From Pseudomonas batumici (GTDB lineage: Bacteria; Pseudomonadota; Gammaproteobacteria; Pseudomonadales; Pseudomonadaceae), in contig NZ_JXDG01000047.1 of NCBI RefSeq assembly GCF_000820515.1, positions 1 to 64,000 on the forward strand: a stretch of DNA of 64,000 nucleotides. Reading direction: 5' to 3'. Numbering within the stretch: position 1 is the first letter of the stretch; each line of letters begins with the position of its first letter. Shown piece after piece: positions 7,742 to 17,870 of the stretch. The notes below the pieces were generated by a model. It was not told the DNA's origin. It was given only the letters and a program-made list of their open reading frames with translations, and did not search any database. Position numbers and translations under genes: made by a program.

Positions 7742-8521
7742 ATGCCCTTCGATCTCAGCGTAGACCTGACCACCCTCGCCATTCTCGCCCTGGTTGCCTT
7801 CATCGCCGGATTCATCGACGCCATCGCCGGCGGCGGCGGGTTGCTCACCACACCGGCCCTGCTCACCGCCGGGCTGCCACCGCACCTGGTACTGGGCACC
7901 AACAAGCTCAGCTCGACCTTCGGTTCGGCCACCGCCGGCTTCACCTTCTATCGCCGCAAGCTGTTCCAACCGGGGCAATGGAAGCTGTCGATCCTCGGCA
8001 CCTTTGTCGGCGCGCTGATCGGCGCCGTGACCGCACACTTCATGCCGGCCGAATGGTTGAACAAGATGCTCCCGGTGATCGTCTTCGCCTGCGGCCTGTA
8101 CCTGCTGTTCGGCGGCACGCCCAAGGCGCCGCTGGACAGCAACGCGCCGATCAGGAAGACATGGCAATTGCCCCAGGGCCTCGGCCTGGGTTTCTACGAT
8201 GGCGTGGCCGGCCCAGGCACCGGTGCCTTCTGGACCGTCAGCAGCCTGCTGCTCTACCCCATCGACCTGGTCAAGGCCAGCGGCGTGGCCCGCAGCCTGA
8301 ACTTCGTCAGCAATGCCGCCGCGCTGTCGGTGTTCGTGTTTTCCGGCCAGGTGGACTGGGTGATCGGCCTGTGCATGGGCCTGTCGGTGATGGTCGGCGC
8401 CTTCTTCGGCGCCCGCACCGCCATCAGCGGCGGGGCGAAGTTCATTCGCCCGGTGTTCATCACCGTAGTCCTCGGACTGACCGTGCGCCTGGCCTGGCAA
8501 CACTGGTTCAGCGTGGCCTAG
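7742..8521 (+). CDS. TSUP-family (TauE/SafE, DUF81) membrane permease
   Basis: A 259-aa protein with about eight hydrophobic segments in two halves. The N-terminal GFIDAIAGGGGLLTTPALL and the second-half GFYDGVAGPGTGAFWT are the conserved TSUP repeats. The family moves sulfur-containing anions or organic sulfonates, and the E. coli homolog is YfcA. Substrate is unassigned. It is convergent with nudC, 47 bp apart, with no pathway neighbours. Confidence 0.88.
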   Translation: MPFDLSVDLTTLAILALVAFIAGFIDAIAGGGGLLTTPALLTAGLPPHLVLGTNKLSSTFGSATAGFTFYRRKLFQPGQWKLSILGTFVGALIGAVTAHFMPAEWLNKMLPVIVFACGLYLLFGGTPKAPLDSNAPIRKTWQLPQGLGLGFYDGVAGPGTGAFWTVSSLLLYPIDLVKASGVARSLNFVSNAAALSVFVFSGQVDWVIGLCMGLSVMVGAFFGARTAISGGAKFIRPVFITVVLGLTVRLAWQHWFSVA

Positions 8522-8568
8522 GCCACACCACAGGTTTTATCCAGGCGGTCCGCCAGCCTGTCCCGGGA

Positions 8569-9399
8569 TCAGACCGGCAGCACCGGTTCCGAATACCCCA
8601 GGCGCCGCGCCAGGTACAGATCGATCAGGTAGCGGGCGATGGAGCGCGAGGCCGGCAGCGGCGGCATATCGTGAATGCTGAACCACTGCGCATCCTCGAT
8701 CTCGTCCGCCTGCGGCACGATCTCGCCACCGGCGTATTCGGCGTGAAAGCCGAGCATCATCGAGTGCGGGAACGGCCAGCACTGGCTGCCCAGGTACTGG
8801 ATATTCTTGACCTCGATCTGCACTTCCTCGCGCACTTCACGAATCAGGCACTCTTCCGCCGACTCACCCGGTTCGGCGAAACCGGCCAGGGTGCTGTAGA
8901 CGCCGGGCACGAAACGCGGCGAGCGAGCCAGCAGCACTTCGTCGCCACGGGTCACCAGCACGATCATGCTCGGCGAGATCCGCGGGTAGCTGCGCAGGTC
9001 GCAGGGCTGGCAGAACATCGCGCGCTCCAGATGCACCTGGGTCATGGCCTGGCCGCAACTGCCGCAGAAGCGGTGCTCGCGCGCCCAGGTGCCGATCTGC
9101 GCGGCATACCCGAGCATGCGGTAGAGCGTGTGATCGCCTTCGAGCATGAACGCCCGCAGGCCCTGCCAGCGACAACCCGGCAGCTCGGCACCGGACTTCA
9201 GCTCCAGCAGGTAGACCGGCTCGCCGTCCAGATGACCGATACCGTGCTCGGCCAGCAGCGACAGGTCCTGGCGCTTGATCCACTCGCGGGGAAACAGCAC
9301 CCCGTTGTCGTCCAGCAGGAAACCGGAAGGGCCATGTACCACGGCCCAGCCACCGGCCTGCTCGATATCCAGTACAGCGGTTGTCCAGCGTTGAGTCAT
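8569..9399 (-). CDS. nudC: NAD(H) pyrophosphatase / RNA decapping hydrolase NudC
   Basis: A 276-aa Nudix enzyme that splits NAD(H) to NMN(H) and AMP and removes NAD caps from RNA. It shows a zinc-ribbon (CGSCGQAM … CQPC), the Nudix box GFAEPGESAEECLIREVREE, and the NADH-specificity tail, here SQCWPFPHS. E. coli has SQPWPFPxS, so the Pro is replaced by Cys. AAGGAC supports the ATG at 9399. It lies 20 bp downstream of the dienoyl-CoA isomerase gene and is probably co-transcribed with it. Confidence 0.93.
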   Translation of the reverse strand: MTQRWTTAVLDIEQAGGWAVVHGPSGFLLDDNGVLFPREWIKRQDLSLLAEHGIGHLDGEPVYLLELKSGAELPGCRWQGLRAFMLEGDHTLYRMLGYAAQIGTWAREHRFCGSCGQAMTQVHLERAMFCQPCDLRSYPRISPSMIVLVTRGDEVLLARSPRFVPGVYSTLAGFAEPGESAEECLIREVREEVQIEVKNIQYLGSQCWPFPHSMMLGFHAEYAGGEIVPQADEIEDAQWFSIHDMPPLPASRSIARYLIDLYLARRLGYSEPVLPV

Positions 9400-9419
9400 C
9401 GGGGTGTCCTTGGCAGGCT

Positions 9420-10232
9420 TCAATCAGGGAATTCGGCTTTCTGCTTGCTCATGTGCGCGGCGATGGCGACGCGCAGATCGGTGGATTGCAACATGGCGGC
9501 GTTCCAGGTGGCAACGTATTCGAGGCCGTCATCGACCCGATGGTCGCGCATGTAGCTGATCATCGCCTTGGTCCCGGTGACGGCAATCGGCGATTTACCG
9601 GCAATTTCCCGCGCGATCCCCATCACGCCATCGAGCAAGGCGGCATGATCGGGATAGACGCGATTGACCAGGCCGATCCGGGTCGCTTCCTCGGCACCGA
9701 ACTGACGACCGGTGTAGGCCAGCTCCCGCAGCATGCCGTCGCCGATGATACGTGGCAAACGTTGCAAAGTGCCGACATCGGCGGCCATGCCGATATCCAC
9801 TTCCTTGACGGAAAACTGCACGTCCTCGGCACAGTAGCGCATGTCGCAGGCGGCGATCAGGTCGACCGCACCGCCCAGGCAGTAACCCTGGATCGCCGCC
9901 AGCACCGGCTTGCGGCAGTTGTCGACGGCATTGAAGGAGGCTTGCAGCTCCAGGATCTTGCGCCGCAGCAGGCGGGCGTTGCGGCCGACATCCTTGCCCA
10001 GCTCGTTGGCCACCGAGGCCAGCAGCATCAGGTCGATACCGGAAGAGAAGTGTTTGCCGGCACCACTGATGACCACCACGCGCACGGCGTCGGTGTCGTC
10101 GATCCACTGGAAGATCTCGGTGATTTCGCGCCAGAAGGCCGCGTTCATCGAGTTGATCTTCTCCGGGCGGTTGATCCGCACATGGGCAACGTTGTCTACC
10201 AGTTCGACGTGGAAGGCTTGGTATTCGGACAT
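9420..10232 (-). CDS. Delta(3,5)-Delta(2,4)-dienoyl-CoA isomerase (ECH1-like crotonase)
   Basis: A 270-aa crotonase-fold enzyme for oxidation of odd-position unsaturated fatty acids. D124 (GAVDLIAACD), E144 (SVKEVDIG) and D152 (AADVGTLQRLP) have the same 20- and 8-residue spacing as the catalytic D176/E196/D204 of rat ECH1. This separates it from ordinary enoyl-CoA hydratases. Of two near ATGs (10241, 10232) the second has AAGGA at proper distance. It is upstream of nudC in the same direction. Confidence 0.88.
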   Translation of the reverse strand: MSEYQAFHVELVDNVAHVRINRPEKINSMNAAFWREITEIFQWIDDTDAVRVVVISGAGKHFSSGIDLMLLASVANELGKDVGRNARLLRRKILELQASFNAVDNCRKPVLAAIQGYCLGGAVDLIAACDMRYCAEDVQFSVKEVDIGMAADVGTLQRLPRIIGDGMLRELAYTGRQFGAEEATRIGLVNRVYPDHAALLDGVMGIAREIAGKSPIAVTGTKAMISYMRDHRVDDGLEYVATWNAAMLQSTDLRVAIAAHMSKQKAEFPD

Positions 10233-10383
10233 GACGGACATCCTTGGCTGGGCGAAAAGAGAGTTGCCACTATAGCAAGGCACCCCGCCGGCCTATAGGA
10301 AGCGGATGTGCCAAAAACCGGACAATGCCCTGCAAGAGCGCAGTGGATGGCTGCCGTTGGCGGCCATCCACAAGGGATCTCAC

Positions 10384-11907
10384 TCACCCGAGGCTGTGCC
10401 AGACACGGCCGTCACGGGCCAGCAGTTCGTCAGCCGCCTGCGGGCCGTTTTCCCCGGCCTTGTAGCCCTGTACCTGAGTGTCCACGCGCCAGGCATCGAG
10501 GAACGGTTGCACCGCCCGCCAGCCGTTCTCGATATTGTCGGCGCGCTGGAACAGCGTCTGGTCACCGGTCAGGCAATCGTAGATCAGGGTTTCATAGCCG
10601 GTGGACGGCTGCATCTCGAAGAAATCCCGGTAGGCGAAACCCAACTCGACATTGGTCATCGCCAGTGCCGGTCCCGGCCGCTTGGCCAGCAGGTCGAACC
10701 ACATGCCTTCATTGGGCTGGATCTGAATCTTCAGGTAGGTCGGCTGCAGGCGTTCGACCTCGGTGTCACGGAACTGCGCATAAGGCGCCGGCTTGAAGCA
10801 GATGGCGATTTCCGTGTTGCGCACGCTCATGCGCTTGCCGGTACGCAAGTAGAACGGCACACCCACCCAGCGCCAGTTATCGATCATCACCTTGAGCGCG
10901 ACATAGGTTTCGGTATTGCTGTCCGCCGCCACGTTGTTTTCTTCCCGGTAACCGGGCAACGCCTTGCCGCCCAGCTCGCCCGCGCAGTACTGGCCACGCA
11001 CCGAATTGGCCCGGGCCTCCTCGACGCTCCAGGGGCGGATCGCACCGACCACCTTGGCCTTTTCACCGCGCACCGCATCGGCACCGAACGCCGCCGGCGG
11101 CTCCATCGCGACCATCGCCAGCAACTGGAACAGGTGATTGGGCACCATGTCCCGCAAGGCGCCGGTGTGCTCGTAGAAACTGCCACGGGTTTCGACGCCG
11201 ACGGTTTCGGCGGCGGTGATCTGCACATGGTCGATGTAATGGTTGTTCCAGAACGCTTCGAACAGGCCATTGGAGAAACGGCTGACCAGGATGTTCTGGA
11301 CGGTTTCCTTGCCCAGGTAATGGTCGATGCGATAGATCTGCTTCTCGCTCATCACCTTGAGCAGGCAGCCGTTCAAGGCTTCGGCGGTGGCGAGGTCGGA
11401 ACCGAAGGGTTTCTCGACCACTACCCGGCGAAACGCCTCGGGACTGTCCACCAGCAACCCGGCCGCGCCCAGGCGCCGCACCACTTCACTGAAGAAGCGC
11501 GGCGCGGTGGCCAGGTAGAACACCGCGTTGCCGGTACCGCTGGCGGCGATCTTCTCGCCCAGGGCGACATAGGTCGCCTCGTCGAGGAAGTCGCCCTGCA
11601 CGTAACTGATGTTTTTCGCCAGTCGGCCCCAGAGCGCACTGTCCAGGGCCTCCTCGGCTTTTTTCCCGCTCTTGGCCGCGACTTCGGCACGGCTGAAGTC
11701 TTCCAGCTTTTTGGCGAAGTCGACATCGCTGATGGCGTTGTGATCGACCCCGACGATATGCAAGCCATCCCCCAGCAGGCCATCGCGCATCAGGTTGTAG
11801 AGCGCCGGCATCAGCAGGCGCTTGACCAGGTCGCCGTGGGCGCCGAACAGAAACAGCGTGGTCGGCGGCGCGGGTTCGGCCTTGCGCCTGGTGCGCGAGG
11901 CATTCAT
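10384..11907 (-). CDS. zwf: Glucose-6-phosphate 1-dehydrogenase (second isozyme, gnd-linked)
   Basis: A 507-aa enzyme oxidising glucose-6-phosphate to 6-phosphogluconolactone with NAD(P)+. It shows the nucleotide-binding loop FGAHGDLVKR (21–30, with His where many Zwf have Ser), EKPFG (165–169) and the substrate signature RIDHYLGKE (193–201). The main pseudomonad zwf lies with hexR, pgl and eda. This copy instead overlaps gnd by 4 bp (ATGA), forming a translationally coupled oxidative pentose-phosphate module. It may serve NADPH supply when the Entner–Doudoroff cluster is repressed. Confidence 0.95.
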   Translation of the reverse strand: MNASRTRRKAEPAPPTTLFLFGAHGDLVKRLLMPALYNLMRDGLLGDGLHIVGVDHNAISDVDFAKKLEDFSRAEVAAKSGKKAEEALDSALWGRLAKNISYVQGDFLDEATYVALGEKIAASGTGNAVFYLATAPRFFSEVVRRLGAAGLLVDSPEAFRRVVVEKPFGSDLATAEALNGCLLKVMSEKQIYRIDHYLGKETVQNILVSRFSNGLFEAFWNNHYIDHVQITAAETVGVETRGSFYEHTGALRDMVPNHLFQLLAMVAMEPPAAFGADAVRGEKAKVVGAIRPWSVEEARANSVRGQYCAGELGGKALPGYREENNVAADSNTETYVALKVMIDNWRWVGVPFYLRTGKRMSVRNTEIAICFKPAPYAQFRDTEVERLQPTYLKIQIQPNEGMWFDLLAKRPGPALAMTNVELGFAYRDFFEMQPSTGYETLIYDCLTGDQTLFQRADNIENGWRAVQPFLDAWRVDTQVQGYKAGENGPQAADELLARDGRVWHSLG

Positions 11908-12884
11908 TTTTTCGGTGTCTCCACGTGACCGCCGAAGCCGAAGCGCATCGCCGACAGCAGCTTGTCGCCATAGGTGCTTTGCTGGCGGGAGCGGAAACGG
12001 GCAAACAGCGAGTTGGACAATACCGGTACCGGCACCGCTTGCTCCATGGCCGCCTCGATGGTCCAGCGCCCTTCGCCGCTATCGGCCACCGCACCGCTGT
12101 AACCGTCGAGTTTCGGATCGCTGGCCAGGGCGTCGGCAGTCAGGTCCAGCAGCCAGGACGAGACTACGCTGCCGCGCCGCCAGACTTCGGCGATGTCCGC
12201 CAGGTTGAGGTCGAAACGCTGGTCCTCGGGCAGGCTCGGCGAGTTCTTGGTCTTGAGGATGTCGAAGCCCTCGGCGAAGGCCTGCATCATGCCGTACTCG
12301 ATGCCGTTGTGGATCATCTTGACGAAGTGCCCGGCGCCCGGTGGCCCGGCATGGATATAGCCGCGTTCGGCACGATCGTCGGCGCTGACCCGGTCGCGGG
12401 TCCGGGGAATGTTGCCGATCCCCGGGGCCAGGCTGGCGAACAGCGGATCGAGGCGTTCGACCACCCGGGCGGCGCCGCCGATCATCATGCAGTAGCCGCG
12501 CTCCAGGCCCCAGACCCCGCCGGAAGTGCCGACATCGATATAGTCGATGCCCTTTTGCTCCAGCGCCTGGCCGCGACGAATGTCGTCCTTGTAGAAGGTG
12601 TTGCCGCCGTCGATGATCACATCGCCGGCCTCCAGCAGTCCGCTCAGTTCGGTGATGGTGTCCTCGGTCGGCGCACCGGCCGGCAACATGACCCAGACCG
12701 CTCGGGGTTTGTTCAGGCTGGCCACCAGGGCCGGCAGGTCGGCGACGCCGATGGCGCCCTCTTTGCCCAGGGCGGTGACGAAGTCGGTATTGCGGTCATA
12801 CACCACTGTCTGATGGCCATCAAGCATCAGGCGCCGCGCGATATTGCCGCCCATGCGGCCCAGTCCGATGATTCCCAGTTGCAT
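11904..12884 (-). CDS. gnd: 6-phosphogluconate dehydrogenase, decarboxylating, short form (GntZ/YqeC type)
   Basis: A 326-aa oxidative decarboxylase making ribulose-5-phosphate. It has the Rossmann motif GLGRMGGN (7–14), an acidic end of the second strand (VVYDRN) that suggests NAD+ rather than NADP+ use, and the IIDGGNTFYKDD substrate motif. At 326 aa it is the short bacterial form, not the ~470-aa Gnd. GGGAG precedes the ATG at 12884. It is the first gene of a two-gene operon with zwf. Cofactor preference is inference from the fold motif. Confidence 0.92.
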   Translation of the reverse strand: MQLGIIGLGRMGGNIARRLMLDGHQTVVYDRNTDFVTALGKEGAIGVADLPALVASLNKPRAVWVMLPAGAPTEDTITELSGLLEAGDVIIDGGNTFYKDDIRRGQALEQKGIDYIDVGTSGGVWGLERGYCMMIGGAARVVERLDPLFASLAPGIGNIPRTRDRVSADDRAERGYIHAGPPGAGHFVKMIHNGIEYGMMQAFAEGFDILKTKNSPSLPEDQRFDLNLADIAEVWRRGSVVSSWLLDLTADALASDPKLDGYSGAVADSGEGRWTIEAAMEQAVPVPVLSNSLFARFRSRQQSTYGDKLLSAMRFGFGGHVETPKK

Positions 12885-12999
12885 GCAGCGTACTCCCGAT
12901 ATCGATGAAAAATCACTGTCACACATTAGCCCAGCGGCAGGCGGATGTCTGTCTCGATATCGCCTGGGACGCTGACTGCAGGCACCAGCCGGTAGTTTT

Positions 13000-15900
13000 T
13001 CAGCCCGCCGTATCCGGCTCGCAGGTGTTGAAAAACAGCGCCTGGGCCACGGCCTTGTCGAGAATCCGGCCACGGTGGATATCCAGCGTCAGTTGCGCCC
13101 GACCGCCCTGCCCGGCCTGGATCCTGGCCGCCGCGCGCTGTCGGGCCGAAGCCTGGGCCTGGCTGCCCAGGCGTCGTTGCGCAAGGGTCTTCAGGTGCGC
13201 GCTGACAAACCCGGCATCCGCCGTCGTGGCCGCCGGGTAATGGAAGTGCGCGACCCACAGGGGGCGGCCATCCTTGTGGCTGATCACATACTCTTGCAAG
13301 AAGCCGCCCCGATCCTCCACCAGCCGCCCGCCGGCGCGGTGAATATCCACCTGGTCCTGCTCCTTCAGGTACTGCAGACGCGCCAACTGCGGCACATTGC
13401 GCTTGATCGCGGTGATACGCGCATGACGCCCTTCGGCGATCAGCCGGGTGGCTTCGAGGCGCAGGTTGTCCTTGAGCGCTTGAGCGGTGTTCACCTGCGC
13501 CGATGTCCCGCCGCCCTCACTGAGGGCCTGCTGGATGTCGTCCGCCAGGGCGTTCAGTTTCCGCGCTTTCAGCTCCAGGATACCTTGCAGGTCACGGGGG
13601 TCCTTGGAGGTTCCGGTCAGCGCCATCACCTGGCGAATCAAGGCCTCGACGCCCTCACGCGCGGCCTGTCCCTGGGTCACCAGCCTGGACAGTCCGACCT
13701 TGCGCGGGATCGGCGGCGCCGGCTCGGCCTTCACCTCTTCCCAGAAAGTGTCCTGGGCATCCTCCTTGTTCTCCTTGAAGGCCGACACCAGCCCGCCATT
13801 GGGATCGGTGATCTCGACGATCTCGTCCTCCTGCTCGGGCGTGCGCTCGCGTACCCGCCCGACAAACACCTCGCGGTTACGGGTCCGGATAAACTTCTTC
13901 CGCGTGCCGCCAGCCACCGGACCGGGTTTGGGCACGGGGTCGGGTTCGGCCGGCGCGGTCTCCTCCCACAAGTCGAACAGCCTGCTCAGCGCCCCTTCAC
14001 GCAACTGCGCCAACAGCCCTGACAGGCGCGTGGCATATTCGAACAGACGCTGTTGCGGCATCAGGCCCTGCAAGTAGTTCAGCAGGTCGCGGGTCTCGTC
14101 GTAACGGCTGACGGCCGTCAGCAAGGCATCGATCCGGTCCTGCCGCGGGTCCTCGGCACTCAGGCGATTGATCGTGTTGGTCACGTATTTGGTTTGCTCG
14201 GCACTGTGCTTGATGGCCGCGAAGATCTGATCGTCCATTTGCAAGGTGATCTGCAAAGGCAGTTCATCCAGGGTCAAGGCCAGCAGGGTCGGCAGTTGCA
14301 CCGCCTGCCAGTCCAACGGGGTGAACGGCTGCACCAGCGCTTGCTCCAGTGCGGCGGCTTGCGCCGGCCCCAGTTCGGGAATCGCCCGCAACTCGTCGAG
14401 CGCGGCATATTCCCGGGTGCTCCAGAGGATCTGCTTGTCGGTGATATCGGCATTGTTCTTCAGGTTGGCGACGACCTGGGCATAACGGGCCTCCGTGTCA
14501 GCGGCGATCATCTCGTTGATCTCCCGGACACTCAGGCTGCCTTCGCGACCCACCGCCAGGGACACGTTCAACAACGTCCGGCAATTGCGCACGCTGTCGG
14601 CCAAGGCGGCCACCAGCGTCGCAGGCTTCGGCTCCACCTGGCGATTGTCATTGAACGCTTTGATCAGACGAATCTTTTCTTCGAGGACAACCTGCAGGTC
14701 CTCCAGCTTGCCCAGGTATTCACGGCGCTTGTCACTGCGTTGCCGGTCGCTGAAGTTCTTCGCGGTCTTGCCCTCACTCATGGTCTCAAGACGCCTGCGC
14801 AGTATTTCGGCCTCGTTCAACAGGCTGCCGATACGCGCCGACGCCTGGGCCACTTGCCCGTGCAGCGCGCTGGCCCGGTCGCGCAGCTTGCGTTGCAGGC
14901 GCGCCTGCACGGTTTCACGGCCGCTGCCACCGCGCAGGCGCAGGCGCAGATCGAGGCGCCAGCGACCTTGCTCATCGCGGTCCAGAAACGGCCCCGGGGC
15001 TCCCGCACCATCGACCACACGGGGACCGTCATCGCTCCATGCGACCTGATACAGGGTATTTTCGATCAGCACGTGCCAGCCCTTGTCCCCGGGGCCACCG
15101 AGATGCACCAGTCCCTCGTTCGGGCCGCTTGCAGAAACCGAGCCGAGGCTATCGAGTCGCGGCGGCGTGTCGAAGACCCTGACACTGAACTTCTCCAGTG
15201 CTTTGCGGGAGGCCGCCGACAGGGCACGGCGCGGATTCGACCAGGACAAGTCGAAAGGCGGCAGGGACGCATCATCGGTGGCCAGGGGCGATGTGATCCG
15301 CTCAAGCGATGCCTCTCCCTCGATCGCCAAGGACTCGCCCTTATCCACCGACTCCGGCGCCATAAACAACTCCGGCAACGATTCGCGCTCGCCCGCTGTC
15401 ACCTCATGCAACAGCACCGTCGCCAGGTTGCTCAGCATGTCGGCCCAAGCCTGGGCCCGGGCCTCCTCGTCGTCGCCCTGCAACCCCGGCAGATCCTGGC
15501 GAACACTGCGATAGAGCAGGATCAGCCAGCCGGCTTGGGTCAACGGGCCGCTGGCAAACATCAGCATCGAACTGAACAGTTGCCATCCGCTGTCCCTCAA
15601 CCGCGCCCAGCGTTTTTCCGCGTTCGACAACAACTGCATGTCGGCCTGGCGGATCACCGCATTGATACAGGCATGAAACAGATGATGGACATAGCCCTCG
15701 GCAACTTCCTCGCTGCCCAGGGTTGCCGGTGCCGGTGGGGCCGGCAACGGCGCGGCCTCATCGCCCGGCAGGACCGAGCCTAGATGGGGCTGACGGAAAC
15801 CGCCGTTGGCATACACCGCGCGTCTATCGGCGGCGAGCCAGGTCAGCACACTGTCCTGCAATGCACCGGGTTGCCCGATCGCCTCCAGCAGCGCGGGCCG

Positions 15901-17790
15901 GCTGACATGTTCGCCCAGGGGCGGGTCGAACAGCGGCCGATAAAGCAGATGCGGCCCCCGGCTGGTGTCCCGGGGCTCGATGAGAAACATACCCGCCACC
16001 TTGTCCGGGCTCGCGTCGGGACTGGCCTGAAAGGCCAGAGGCCGGAGCACGATCGGCAGACCGCCGACCTGGCGTTCATCGGCGTCGAACGCCAACATCG
16101 CCCTGACCAACCGATACCCACTCTCGGTCATCCCCTGTTCGCCACGGAGCTTGAGCTCCAGTGCCGCCAGGGGCAGTTGGGCCTGGATCTGGTGGTAAAA
16201 GCGTTGCTGGCGGAACACCGCATAACGCGTATCGTCCAACAGCCGCTGCCGCAAGTAAGCCGGGTAGCCGGCACCGATATCCACCTCGGTGATCAGTTCC
16301 AGCAGATAGTCGGTCGTCATCCAGTCCGGCAGCGGGGCCCCACCGGCGAGCCGGATGCGCATCTGCGTGGCGCCGAAACGAAAATCATCGAGGTTTTCCA
16401 GCGCCAGTTCGGGCAGCGTCAGCTCGACTTCCTCGAACTCACCCAGCACATCCGGCAACAGCGGCTTGCGCCGGTATTTCTCCAGCGTAAGCAGGATGTC
16501 CTGCATGCGAATCTCCGGCATCTGCGGATGCCGCCGCGCCATGGCCTCCCTCAGCGTCTGCCGGCTAAAGCGCGACAGCGAAGCCACCTCGTCGAAAAGA
16601 CTGTGGGACGATGACTTGCCCAGTGCCGCGACCAGTGTCGACAACAGCCCGGCATAGTCGCGCCGGTCCGCCTCCGCGGCGTTCAGCAGCCACAGCGGCG
16701 CCGCCTCGCGCACCCGCCGTTGCAGAGGGGTGAGCGGCGCAGGCGCGGGCGTCGCGAACCAGTCTCCCGGGTCAGTGATACGCTCGACTCGCGCCGACCA
16801 GGACTCGCCAAGCCCCTGCGTAACACTGCGCGGCAAACGCTCCAGCGCGCGCAACTGGTTTTCCAGCAAGGCCCCGGCCAGGTTGTCGAAGACATTCAGC
16901 TGCGAGGGGATCAGTTCGACCTTCCCGGGATCCGGCAGTTGACCCCGCAATAGCGTCCAGAGCTCATCGACAGGCTGCAAGCGCTGCACATCATGGCCTG
17001 GACGGAGCAGGAAGTAGGCAAAGTCCGACGCTGACAGCTGGCGGGCGAAGACCACCGCGACGGGCGTGATGCCGAGCCGTTCCCGCCGATCCTTGGCATG
17101 CAGCAGATAGGCAGCCAGGGCATTCTTGCCCAGCAGGCTGTCACGGAGTGACTGGTCTGCGCTGACCAGCGCCTTGGGCAGCCTCTGGCTGGCCTGGAGC
17201 GCCAGGCTATTGGGCAAACCGCCGGCACCGTACATCGAAACGAACAGCAGGTTCGAGAGTGCCGCGCAACGGCTGGGAATCTCTGGCGTGTGCCGATCCC
17301 AGCCAGGCACCCAGGCGTCCGATCCCGGGACCTTGCCCGCCCAGTCGGGCACCGGCTCGTTCCAGAACGCGACCAGCTGTGCCTTGAACACTTCGAGCAG
17401 GGCATCGCCCCAATGATTGAGCGTCGCGCCCAACCGCTTCAGGTCCACCGTAGCGATGGCAACCTCGACCTGCGAGCCGGGTGCCCGGCTCACCAGTATC
17501 GAATCGGGAGCGTCATAACGCGGGCTCCAACCCTCGCTGAAGCGGCGCAACAAGACTTCGGACAAGCCGCTGTACCGATAACGGGATGCCGGCTCCCGCT
17601 CGCCCAGCCAAAGGGTTTCAGCCTGGATCCGTTGCCCCTGGACCCTGAGGTCGGGAGCGTGTTGGTCCAGCGCCGCCTGCACCAGCGAGCCCACCACCGA
17701 CGACAGGGTCGGTCGAGCGGCGAAGAGCGCGCGGGCAGTGTTTCGGTAGTGCTGAAGTGAAGTCTCCAGCGAGGTCGGCAGGGAGATCAT
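13000..17790 (-). CDS. Giant 'dermonecrotic toxin domain'-type protein B (1596 aa)
   Basis: A paralog of the next gene upstream, belonging to the very large Pseudomonas proteins often named for a dermonecrotic toxin (DUF6543-like) domain. There is no signal peptide. A hydrophobic stretch lies near residues 735–763 (MLMFASGPLTQAGWLILLY), then a DEQGRWRLDLRLR motif (about 940), long charged helical regions, a TRKKFIRTRNREV motif (about 1295), and a C-terminal domain with GGFLQEYVISHKDGRPLW and HFHYP (about 1495–1515). AAGGA lies about 10 nt before the ATG. It starts 80 bp downstream of its paralog, so the two probably form an operon. Function is unknown; a contact-dependent or host-directed toxin is plausible. 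Confidence 0.8.
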   Translation of the reverse strand: MISLPTSLETSLQHYRNTARALFAARPTLSSVVGSLVQAALDQHAPDLRVQGQRIQAETLWLGEREPASRYRYSGLSEVLLRRFSEGWSPRYDAPDSILVSRAPGSQVEVAIATVDLKRLGATLNHWGDALLEVFKAQLVAFWNEPVPDWAGKVPGSDAWVPGWDRHTPEIPSRCAALSNLLFVSMYGAGGLPNSLALQASQRLPKALVSADQSLRDSLLGKNALAAYLLHAKDRRERLGITPVAVVFARQLSASDFAYFLLRPGHDVQRLQPVDELWTLLRGQLPDPGKVELIPSQLNVFDNLAGALLENQLRALERLPRSVTQGLGESWSARVERITDPGDWFATPAPAPLTPLQRRVREAAPLWLLNAAEADRRDYAGLLSTLVAALGKSSSHSLFDEVASLSRFSRQTLREAMARRHPQMPEIRMQDILLTLEKYRRKPLLPDVLGEFEEVELTLPELALENLDDFRFGATQMRIRLAGGAPLPDWMTTDYLLELITEVDIGAGYPAYLRQRLLDDTRYAVFRQQRFYHQIQAQLPLAALELKLRGEQGMTESGYRLVRAMLAFDADERQVGGLPIVLRPLAFQASPDASPDKVAGMFLIEPRDTSRGPHLLYRPLFDPPLGEHVSRPALLEAIGQPGALQDSVLTWLAADRRAVYANGGFRQPHLGSVLPGDEAAPLPAPPAPATLGSEEVAEGYVHHLFHACINAVIRQADMQLLSNAEKRWARLRDSGWQLFSSMLMFASGPLTQAGWLILLYRSVRQDLPGLQGDDEEARAQAWADMLSNLATVLLHEVTAGERESLPELFMAPESVDKGESLAIEGEASLERITSPLATDDASLPPFDLSWSNPRRALSAASRKALEKFSVRVFDTPPRLDSLGSVSASGPNEGLVHLGGPGDKGWHVLIENTLYQVAWSDDGPRVVDGAGAPGPFLDRDEQGRWRLDLRLRLRGGSGRETVQARLQRKLRDRASALHGQVAQASARIGSLLNEAEILRRRLETMSEGKTAKNFSDRQRSDKRREYLGKLEDLQVVLEEKIRLIKAFNDNRQVEPKPATLVAALADSVRNCRTLLNVSLAVGREGSLSVREINEMIAADTEARYAQVVANLKNNADITDKQILWSTREYAALDELRAIPELGPAQAAALEQALVQPFTPLDWQAVQLPTLLALTLDELPLQITLQMDDQIFAAIKHSAEQTKYVTNTINRLSAEDPRQDRIDALLTAVSRYDETRDLLNYLQGLMPQQRLFEYATRLSGLLAQLREGALSRLFDLWEETAPAEPDPVPKPGPVAGGTRKKFIRTRNREVFVGRVRERTPEQEDEIVEITDPNGGLVSAFKENKEDAQDTFWEEVKAEPAPPIPRKVGLSRLVTQGQAAREGVEALIRQVMALTGTSKDPRDLQGILELKARKLNALADDIQQALSEGGGTSAQVNTAQALKDNLRLEATRLIAEGRHARITAIKRNVPQLARLQYLKEQDQVDIHRAGGRLVEDRGGFLQEYVISHKDGRPLWVAHFHYPAATTADAGFVSAHLKTLAQRRLGSQAQASARQRAAARIQAGQGGRAQLTLDIHRGRILDKAVAQALFFNTCEPDTAG

Positions 17791-17870
17791 GAGGCCGCAA
17801 TCCTTGACGTGGGAAAGCGGCCAGCTAACAAGAGCCCGTGAGCCCTCGGGCGGTAGCGGGGTATACCGCG

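Noticed and set aside
10306..11928. 540-codon plus-strand ORF opposite zwf
   Set aside because: Antisense shadow of zwf, which has intact catalytic signatures.
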